From: Pantoea vagans
GTDB lineage: Bacteria; Pseudomonadota; Gammaproteobacteria; Enterobacterales; Enterobacteriaceae
NCBI RefSeq assembly: GCF_004792415.1
Contig: NZ_CP038853.1
Coordinates: forward strand, 2,480,001 to 2,544,000
Direction of reading: 5' to 3'
DNA length: 64,000 bases
The notes under the pieces are model-generated. The model made no database searches and was not told the DNA's origin. It was given only the letters and a program-made list of their open reading frames with translations. A program made the position numbers and the translations under genes. Of the stretch, positions 58,123-64,000 are shown in pieces. Position 1 is the stretch's first letter; each line of letters opens with the position of its first letter.

Positions 58123-58417
58123 CTCTGATAACGGGTGGCATCAGTCTGATGCTGCCCTGTTGACATAATCTGACGAAAACTGAATCTTACTGACATAACG
58201 TTGATTTATATTTCGCCCATATCGTTAATTACCGTTATTTAACGTTGACGACTAACCCGCCAGAAATATCTCATTCAGTAATACTGGTCATTTCACCGCT
58301 GTTTTATTCAACCTTTTCACTGCGGAAATTAAAATTTATAGAAGCGTAAGGTCGATTGCTTTTATATTTCATAATGTGGATGCTTATTTCAGATTATTTC
58401 CTCATGAAACCCACATT

Positions 58418-58993
58418 ATGTTATTGCGTAATACACCTCATCAGTTTGGACTGGTTGCTGTGCTACTGCACTGGTCAATGGCGCTGGCGATTTATGCCAT
58501 GTTTGCACTGGGACTCTGGATGGTTGGACTCGGCTATTACGACAGCTGGTACCACGACGCACCGGAAATCCATAAAAGTATTGGCGTCATCCTGTTGCTG
58601 ACGCTGATCATTCGTCTGCTGTGGCGCGTTATTTCCCCGCCGCCAAAGCCGCTGAGCAGCTATTCCCCGCTGGTGCGTATCAGTTCGGTAGTGGCGCACC
58701 TGCTCCTTTATACCCTGCTGCTGGCCATTCTGATCAGCGGCTATCTGATCTCCACCGCCGATGGCAAACCGATCGCCGTATTTAACTGGTTTACGCTGCC
58801 CGCGCTGTTCAGCGGCGCAGGCGAACAGGCAGACCTGGCTGGCGACATTCATCTCTGGCTGGCCTGGACGGTTGTGGTCCTGTCGGTACTGCATGGTCTG
58901 GCTGCGCTGAAGCATCACGTTATCGATCGCGATATCACCCTAAAAAGGATGTCAGGTTTACGTCTCCCCTCTCCCTCTGAAAAGGATAATTAA
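58418..58993 (+). CDS. yceJ: Cytochrome b561 homologue YceJ
   Basis: This inner-membrane b-type cytochrome is related to CybB (b561). The start [19 protein letters not shown] is chosen to match E. coli and gives 191 residues (E. coli 188). Four membrane helices carry His residues suited to two hemes: [23 protein letters not shown] and [10 protein letters not shown]. The ribosome site is poor. Its stop is one base from yceI, so the two form an operon. The upstream 295-base AT-rich gap shows no gene. Confidence 0.9.
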   Translation: MLLRNTPHQFGLVAVLLHWSMALAIYAMFALGLWMVGLGYYDSWYHDAPEIHKSIGVILLLTLIIRLLWRVISPPPKPLSSYSPLVRISSVVAHLLLYTLLLAILISGYLISTADGKPIAVFNWFTLPALFSGAGEQADLAGDIHLWLAWTVVVLSVLHGLAALKHHVIDRDITLKRMSGLRLPSPSEKDN

Positions 58994-58994
58994 T

Positions 58995-59570
58995 ATGTTT
59001 AAGAAGACCCTGCTGGCGATGACCGGTGCCAGCCTGCTGCTCGGCTCAATGACTGCCAATGCCGCAGACTATAAGATTGATAAAGAGGGCCAGCACGCCT
59101 TTATTCAGTTCCGCATTCAGCATCTGGGTTACAGCTGGCTCTACGGCACCTTCAAAGATTTTGACGGTAGTTTCACCTTCGATGAGAAGAACCCGGCCGC
59201 AGATAAAGTTGACGTGACCATTAACACTAGCAGCGTTGACACCAATCATGCGGAGCGAGACAAGCACCTGCGTAGCGCTGACTTCCTGAACAGCAGCAAA
59301 AACCCGCAGGCAACGTTCAAATCCACAGTAGTGAAGAAAGAGGGTGACGAGCTGAAGATTACCGGCGATCTCACGCTGAATGGCGTGACTAAACCGGTGA
59401 CGCTGGAGGCGAAAATGCTGGGTGAAGGCAAAGATCCGTGGGGCGGCTACCGCGCTGGCTTTGAAGCCGAAGGCGAAATCACACTGAAAGATTTTAATAT
59501 TACCAAAGATCTGGGGCCAGCTTCGCAGAAGGTTGAGCTGATGATCTCGGTTGAAGGTGTGCGCCAGTAA
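58995..59570 (+). CDS. yceI: Periplasmic YceI-family polyisoprenoid-binding protein
   Basis: YceI-family proteins are lipocalin-like and bind isoprenoids such as octaprenyl pyrophosphate or ubiquinone; YceI is induced at high pH and osmolarity in E. coli. The 191 residues equal E. coli. A signal peptide ends at ANAADY (about 22). [28 protein letters not shown]-like [17 protein letters not shown], and [20 protein letters not shown] are family marks. It is co-transcribed with the cytochrome gene yceJ. Confidence 0.96.
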   Translation: MFKKTLLAMTGASLLLGSMTANAADYKIDKEGQHAFIQFRIQHLGYSWLYGTFKDFDGSFTFDEKNPAADKVDVTINTSSVDTNHAERDKHLRSADFLNSSKNPQATFKSTVVKKEGDELKITGDLTLNGVTKPVTLEAKMLGEGKDPWGGYRAGFEAEGEITLKDFNITKDLGPASQKVELMISVEGVRQ

Positions 59571-59578
59571 AACAGCAA

Positions 59579-59604
59579 GCCGCCTGAAGCTCACTTCAGG
59601 CGGC
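59579..59604. terminator. Hairpin between yceI and trhO
   Basis: A perfect 11-bp stem GCCGCCTGAAG/CTTCAGGCGGC with loop CTCA lies between the converging stops. Neither side has a clean T-run, so it may act as a 3' end stabiliser or as a weak terminator. Confidence 0.6.
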
Positions 59605-59609
59605 CACGC

Positions 59610-60659
59610 TTATTTCTTCACTGGCGACGGAATAGTCATGTTTAACAGGCCACGCGACTTGTTAAAGATCTTGTTGCCATTCTCACGTCCCGCCCGGCGA
59701 GCGCGCTGCTCCTCCGGTGAGAGTTTTGCTTCTTCCTGACAGATCGGGCTACAGCAGTTTTCAAACTTCTCTGCGCAGCTTTTGCACTGGATAAACAGCA
59801 GATGACAGCCGTCATTCACGCAATTGACATGGGTATCACAGGGTTCGCCGCACTGATGACAGTTCGACAGCACGTCGTCAGAGATCCGCTCACCCATCCG
59901 CTCATCAAACACAAAGTTTTTGCCTTTGAAGCGAACCGGTAGTCCCTGTTCACGGGCGCGCCGGGCATACTCGATGATGCCGCCTTCAATGTGGTAGACA
60001 TCCTCGAAGCCGTTATGCCGCATCCAGGCGCTCGCCTTTTCACAGCGGATCCCGCCGGTGCAGTACATGACGATCTTTTTGTCTTTCTGATCCTGCAACA
60101 TATCAACCGCCATCGGCAGCTGATCGCGGAAGGTATCAGCAGGTACTTCCAGCGCATTATCGAAGCGACCCACTTCATATTCATAATGGTTACGCATATC
60201 GACGAACAGGGCATCAGGATCGTCCAGCATGGCGTTAACTTCTGCCGCTTTAAGATACTGACCGACGTCGCTGGCATCAAAACTGTCGTCTTCAATACCG
60301 TCCGCCACAATGCGGTCGCGCACTTTCAGACGCAGTACCCAGAACGATTTCCCATCATCATCCAGGGCAATATTCATGCGCAGGTTGTTGAGCGCCGGGT
60401 CAAAGCCATACAGCCACGCTTTCATCTTTTCATACTGGCTGGCGGGCACGCTGATCTGCGCATTAATGCCTTCATGCGCGACATAGACGCGACCAAAGAC
60501 TTTGAGTGACGTCAGGCCAAGGTAGAGCGCATCGCGGAAGGCTTTAGGGTCGGCAATCTGGAAATATTTATAAAAAGAGACAGTGGTGCGCGGCTCAGTT
60601 TCAGCCAGCATGCGCGCCTTCAGCTCTTTATTGGAAACGAGGTTATGTAACACTGGCAT
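59610..60659 (-). CDS. trhO: tRNA U34 hydroxylase TrhO (rhodanese-like YceA)
   Basis: TrhO makes 5-hydroxyuridine at tRNA position 34 using oxygen. The start [17 protein letters not shown] is chosen: AGGAAAG lies upstream and 349 residues match E. coli (350). An acylphosphatase-like domain comes first, then a rhodanese domain with Cys200 in [14 protein letters not shown]. The tail is Cys-rich ([25 protein letters not shown]), probably zinc-binding. It is convergent with yceI. Confidence 0.95.
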   Translation of the reverse strand: MPVLHNLVSNKELKARMLAETEPRTTVSFYKYFQIADPKAFRDALYLGLTSLKVFGRVYVAHEGINAQISVPASQYEKMKAWLYGFDPALNNLRMNIALDDDGKSFWVLRLKVRDRIVADGIEDDSFDASDVGQYLKAAEVNAMLDDPDALFVDMRNHYEYEVGRFDNALEVPADTFRDQLPMAVDMLQDQKDKKIVMYCTGGIRCEKASAWMRHNGFEDVYHIEGGIIEYARRAREQGLPVRFKGKNFVFDERMGERISDDVLSNCHQCGEPCDTHVNCVNDGCHLLFIQCKSCAEKFENCCSPICQEEAKLSPEEQRARRAGRENGNKIFNKSRGLLNMTIPSPVKK

Positions 60660-60912
60660 GGTGTTCTTTCCTGTTATCAATAGGAGAAATTTAGCGGGCA
60701 CATGATACCTGATTTCACCGGGATGCAAAGGCCAGTCTCGGAATTGAGCGCGGGTTGCTGTTTTTTCCGGCACTATCTGGCTATTTAACATCAGCCTGCA
60801 GTAGCCTGTTCTGTCAGTGATATTTATACGCACGATAAAAACTGGCACAATGGCGTAAATCAATGAGATATCAGCACTGAATGGTGCGCGACGCAGGAAA
60901 ATTAACCTTCAC

Positions 60913-61836
60913 ATGACTCAGTTGCCTCAGTTTTCACGAGAACTGCTTCACCCGCGCTATTGGCTGACCTGGCTGGGTGTCGCTTCTCTTTATCTTTTGG
61001 TGCTACTTCCTTATCCCCTGCTTTATGTGCTCGGCTGCAATATTGGTCGTATTGGGATGCGTTTTATGAAGCGACGCGTCAGTATCGCCCGACGTAATCT
61101 GGAATTAACATTTCCGGATATGCCGGTTAATGAACGCGAAGCGATGGTTAAGCACAATTTCGAATCCGTCGGCATGGGATTGATTGAGACCGGTATGGCG
61201 TGGTTCTGGCCGGACTGGCGCATCAACAAATGGCATAAGCCTTCGGGTCTGGAGCATATCCAGCAGGCGCGCGATAGTCAGCGTGGCGTGCTGCTCATTG
61301 GTATGCACTTTCTGACGCTGGAGATTGGTGCACGCATGTTTGGCATCCATAATCCTGGCATTGGCGTTTATCGTCCTAATGACAACAAACTGATCGACTG
61401 GCTGCAGGTAAAAGGCCGGATGCGGTCGAATAAAAGCATGATCGACCGAAAAGATCTAAAAGGCATGATCCGCGCACTGAAGCACGGTGACATCATCTGG
61501 TACGCACCGGATCACGATTATGGCCCGCGTAGCAGCGTCTTTGTGCCTTTTTTTGCCGTGGAAAAAGCAGCCACGACGGTGGGCACTCATCTGCTGATCC
61601 GCACCGGTAAACCGGCGGTTATCCCCTTTGTGCCGCGTCGTCTGCCCGGCGGACGTGGTTATGAACTGATGATACTGCCTGACATCAGCGGTGAGTTTAC
61701 GCTGGAAAGCGATGAAGTAACCGCAGCCAGAATGAATAAAGTGGTCGAAGAGGGCGTCCTGCTGGCCCCCGAACAGTACATGTGGCTCCACCGCCGCTTT
61801 AAAACGCGCCCCGAAGGCGAGCCTTCACGTTATTAA
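60913..61836 (+). CDS. lpxL: Lipid A lauroyltransferase LpxL (HtrB)
   Basis: LpxL adds a lauroyl chain to Kdo2-lipid IVA in lipid A synthesis. The 307-residue protein (E. coli 306) has an N-terminal membrane segment (about 18-38) and the HX4E catalytic motif H132-E137 in [35 protein letters not shown] and [20 protein letters not shown] are also typical. It diverges from trhO. Confidence 0.97.
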   Translation: MTQLPQFSRELLHPRYWLTWLGVASLYLLVLLPYPLLYVLGCNIGRIGMRFMKRRVSIARRNLELTFPDMPVNEREAMVKHNFESVGMGLIETGMAWFWPDWRINKWHKPSGLEHIQQARDSQRGVLLIGMHFLTLEIGARMFGIHNPGIGVYRPNDNKLIDWLQVKGRMRSNKSMIDRKDLKGMIRALKHGDIIWYAPDHDYGPRSSVFVPFFAVEKAATTVGTHLLIRTGKPAVIPFVPRRLPGGRGYELMILPDISGEFTLESDEVTAARMNKVVEEGVLLAPEQYMWLHRRFKTRPEGEPSRY

Positions 61837-62375
61837 TCAGTTCGCGCTAAATGTCCGCCAGGCATTTAGCGCGTTTCTGACCCGACATCCTGCCAAATAA
61901 ATCAGTCGCTCATCACAGAAGAATCCTTTCAGCCATATCCCAGGACCAGTGATAATTGTGGGTCTATAAACGGAATATAATTTCTTTCTGTTTACCGTTA
62001 ACCTCGCTAACCCATTTCTTCACCGGAAAGCGCTGCATGCGCACTTTAGCTTTTTATTAATTAATATTGTAGCGAAGTCTGTTTAATTTCATCTGGCGCT
62101 ATTTATTCCGTATTCCAGGCCTAATCCTATTTAGCCAGTCTTAATGATATCTCCGCGCTTATGAATTGATAAAAATTAACTTATTTTACAATCGATTACC
62201 CGGTTAATTTGGCTTATATACCATTTTGTGTTTTTTTAATGTGCTGATAGATCGTTATGGAATTTGAAGTCGTTTATCCTTATCGGTAATTTCATTTGTA
62301 ACAGTCAGACCTTTAATGGACCTGGCCAAAATTATAAAAAGACAATACACAGCAACCTCTAACGGGACAGATTAT
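61837..62375. other. AT-rich intergenic region after lpxL
   Basis: This stretch of about 540 bases contains the lpxL terminator and then about 500 bases of markedly AT-rich DNA leading to a small unknown gene. I see no gene and no clear promoter; TTGATA and TACAAT near 62166-62190 are only 15 bases apart. mdtG sits near here in E. coli and is absent. Confidence 0.6.
61843..61877 (+). terminator. lpxL terminator
   Basis: An 11-bp stem CGCGCTAAATG/CATTTAGCGCG (61843-61853, 61863-61873) with a 9-base loop is followed by TTTCT. Confidence 0.8.
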
Positions 62376-62642
62376 ATGAACAAAGGTCTCTACTATTACG
62401 TTACTATCAGCACCGATCAGGACAATTATCATTTTCTGCATCGAAAAGGGTGCAAACGCCTGCCAGATAAAGACGAGCTGATATTTATCGGCACGTTATA
62501 TAATCTGAGTCAGGCACTTTCGATCGCCAGAATTAATTTTAAGAAAGTGAAGCCCTGTATAAAATGTTGTATCCGCTACTCCGCACCGGTGATTCATGAC
62601 TCCGTCCAACCTGTTCTGCACTTCCCGCAAAAGATGATCTGA
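62376..62642 (+). CDS. Small protein with Cys/His motif, unknown function
   Basis: I do not recognise this gene. The start at MNKGLYYYVTISTDQDNYHF (88 residues) is preferred; an upstream in-frame ATG would add 20 residues of poor composition. The protein has FLHRKGCKRLP followed about 40 residues later by KKVKPCIKCCIRY. This H-x3-C ... C-x2-CC arrangement looks like a small zinc site, and the GTLYNLSQALSIARINF stretch between them is a likely helix. No signal peptide is present. It lies in AT-rich DNA between lpxL and msyB, uses more A/T-ending codons than its neighbours, and may be acquired. Confidence 0.65.
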   Translation: MNKGLYYYVTISTDQDNYHFLHRKGCKRLPDKDELIFIGTLYNLSQALSIARINFKKVKPCIKCCIRYSAPVIHDSVQPVLHFPQKMI

Positions 62643-62772
62643 CCCTGGCTGGCGGGAAATGGCTTATTTCCCGCCAGTTGCACCGCCCTGCCCTTTCCCT
62701 CCTACAGATTTCGTCTATCCTTCACTGAAATCAAAACAATCCGTAGTTAATGAACCCGTAAGGAGAAGAGCG

Positions 62773-63174
62773 ATGAGCATGTACAGTACGTTAGAGGAAG
62801 CGATTGATGCTGCACGTGAGGAGTTTCTCGCTAACAACCCTGAAGTGGATGAAGATGAAGCCTCAATCGGTCAGTTTGGTCTGCAGAAGTATGTGATGCA
62901 GGACGGCGATATCATGTGGCAGGCTGAGTTCCTGGCAGATGAAGGTGATGCGGGTGAATGTCTGCCTTTCCGCAGTGGTGAAGGCGCACAGGCTATTTTT
63001 GATGCTGACTTTGATGAAGTGGAACTGCGTCAGGAGTGGCTGGCGGAAAATACGCTGCACGAGTGGGATGATGGCGAATTCCAGCTGGAGCCGCCGCTTG
63101 ACACCGAAGAGGGTGAAGCAGCGGCACAAGAGTGGGAGGATGATAACAGCGACTCCGATCGCAGTTATTCGTAA
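62773..63174 (+). CDS. msyB: Acidic protein MsyB
   Basis: MsyB is a very acidic small protein that, when overproduced, suppresses secY and secA defects in E. coli. The start MSMYSTLEEAIDAAREEFLA is chosen: AAGGAGAAGAG precedes it and the match to E. coli starts there (133 against 124 residues). QKYVMQDGDIMWQAEFLADE and NTLHEWDDGEFQLEPPLDTE are nearly the same as E. coli. The extra C-terminal residues (EDDNSDSDRSYS) overlap the 3' end of yceK on the other strand by 10 bases. Confidence 0.94.
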   Translation: MSMYSTLEEAIDAAREEFLANNPEVDEDEASIGQFGLQKYVMQDGDIMWQAEFLADEGDAGECLPFRSGEGAQAIFDADFDEVELRQEWLAENTLHEWDDGEFQLEPPLDTEEGEAAAQEWEDDNSDSDRSYS

Positions 63175-63407
63175 GGACCGTGACTGGCATCCACCGGTAA
63201 CAATAGGGTGTCCATCACCAGGGACAGCGGCAGATCAAGGATGGTCAGTACCCGCCACCCACTGTCACGCACATCCCACTGCACGCCGGGATAATATTGA
63301 TTACCGTGCCCCTGTCCGGGCACGGTACGGCTGATAATACTGCCGCATCCGCTTAAACAGAGCACAGCCGCAACGATAACGCCTGTTTTTAATAACCCTT
63401 TCACCAC
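63165..63407 (-). CDS. yceK: YceK/YidQ-family lipoprotein
   Basis: This 80-residue lipoprotein (E. coli 75) has the lipobox LSGC at residues 18-21. GSIISRTVPGQGHGNQYYPG and VQWDVRDSGWRVLTILDLP are nearly the same as E. coli YceK, with SLVMDTLLLPVDASHGPYE at the end. Function is unknown. It lies between opgH and msyB and its last codons overlap the msyB end. Confidence 0.94.
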   Translation of the reverse strand: MVKGLLKTGVIVAAVLCLSGCGSIISRTVPGQGHGNQYYPGVQWDVRDSGWRVLTILDLPLSLVMDTLLLPVDASHGPYE

Positions 63408-63502
63408 TGATATCCGCCCTGAACAGCCGTTGAAATCGTCACGCGCTACCTGCGGTAGCGTCCAGCACTCAATTTATCATCCTGATGCTGTTTTAATCCG
63501 AT

Positions 63503-63531
63503 AAAAAAAGCGGCATCGCTGCCGCTTTTTC
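63503..63531 (-). terminator. opgGH terminator
   Basis: The stem AGCGGCA/TGCCGCT (63509-63515, 63520-63526) is followed by T7 on the minus strand, just past the opgH stop. Confidence 0.9.
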
Positions 63532-63534
63532 AGA

Positions 63535-64000
63535 TTACGCGTTTTTTGCCAGCGCGTGAGGGTTGAGCGTGAGTTTCTGATAACTCTCTACCCACTGATG
63601 ATACTTGTCCGCATTTTCCCACAGTCGGGTGTGAACACGGGCCAGCACCACCGGATCGCTGATCAGCTGCAGACGCTGTTCACGACCCAGTTTATCCGGA
63701 GCATCGCTCAGCGCCTGATCCACACGGCGGTCACGCGCATAGTCCAGTAACTGACTCTGCCTGTGGCGCGATGTCGCCAGTGCCGTTGCCAGCGCGTTGA
63801 AGGCAGGATGGAACAGGGCATGCATAAAGCCATTTTCCAGCGCGCGTTCGCGGTTCAGCAGCACATAGCGATCGGTATCGACCAGCTCCTGCGGCGGCGA
63901 GTACTCTTCCGGGATCAGGAACAGTTTGGCTTTCTTGCTCTTAATCCCCAGGGTTGAGCGACTCGACATCACCGAAACAAACGGCGACAGGATCAGTGAG
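63535..64000 (-). CDS. opgH: Glucan glucosyltransferase OpgH, C-terminal part only
   Basis: OpgH (MdoH) makes the glucan backbone of osmoregulated periplasmic glucans at the inner membrane. Only the last 154 or so codons are in the window; the gene runs off the right edge, so no start is called. The visible part begins in the last membrane helix (LILSPFVSV), then [60 protein letters not shown], and [16 protein letters not shown], all matching the E. coli cytoplasmic tail. Confidence 0.96.
   Translation of the reverse strand, partial: SLILSPFVSVMSSRSTLGIKSKKAKLFLIPEEYSPPQELVDTDRYVLLNRERALENGFMHALFHPAFNALATALATSRHRQSQLLDYARDRRVDQALSDAPDKLGREQRLQLISDPVVLARVHTRLWENADKYHQWVESYQKLTLNPHALAKNA

Overview
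This window is a piece of an enterobacterial chromosome. Almost every gene matches Escherichia coli proteins closely from memory, in the order cobB-lolEDC-mfd ... ndh-ycfP-nagZ-thiK-lpoB-ycfL-hinT ... ptsG-ycfH-holB-tmk-mltG-pabC-fab cluster-plsX-rpmF-yceD-yceF-rluC-rne-flg cluster-murJ ... opgH. Several E. coli neighbours (nagK, ldtC, bhsA/comR, fhuE, mdtH, mdtG) are absent. Pectin-type oligosaccharide genes and an Ail-type surface protein are present instead. That mix suggests a plant-associated member of Erwiniaceae (Pantoea/Erwinia-like); the genus is an inference, not read from the sequence.

Layout. 1-8.1 kb: a truncated cobB, the lolCDE lipoprotein-release operon (minus), a small orphan gene and mfd (plus). 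8.1-10.6 kb: ycfJ, then an AT-rich pocket with an Ail/OmpX-like gene and a broken, CdiA/filamentous-hemagglutinin-like remnant. 10.6-15.9 kb: ndh with a perfect FNR box, ycfP, and a minus-strand run nagZ-thiK-lpoB-ycfL-hinT (wall recycling, thiamine salvage, PBP1b activation). 16.1-19.1 kb: a two-gene insertion with a KdgR-like operator, encoding a GPH sugar transporter and a GH105 unsaturated rhamnogalacturonyl hydrolase. 19.1-25.1 kb: ptsG with CRP, Mlc and SgrS target signals, then pabC-mltG-tmk-holB-ycfH. 25.2-31.3 kb: the fatty-acid/phospholipid cluster yceD-rpmF-plsX-fabH-fabD-fabG-acpP-fabF. 31.4-37.1 kb: yceF, rluC and rne.

37.3-49.0 kb is a full flagellar flg locus: flgBCDEFGHIJ and flgKL on the minus strand, flgA and flgMN on the plus strand. 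It makes rod, hook, rings, hook junction, anti-sigma factor and chaperone, and has recognisable sigma-28 promoters before flgM and flgK. 49-64 kb holds murJ, mviM, yceH, rimJ, grxB, yceB, pyrC (PurR box and a CCGG start-site switch leader), dinI (LexA box), an unknown 90-residue gene, bssS, solA, yceJ-yceI, trhO, lpxL, an unknown Cys/His-motif gene in AT-rich DNA, msyB, yceK and the 3' end of opgH.

No rRNA, tRNA, CRISPR array, insertion sequence or prophage was seen. Most of the window is conserved housekeeping sequence. The least ordinary parts are the 8.7-10.6 kb pocket, the rhi-like locus at 16-19 kb, the expanded RNase E tail, and three small genes of unknown function. I did not find a clearly new multi-gene system.
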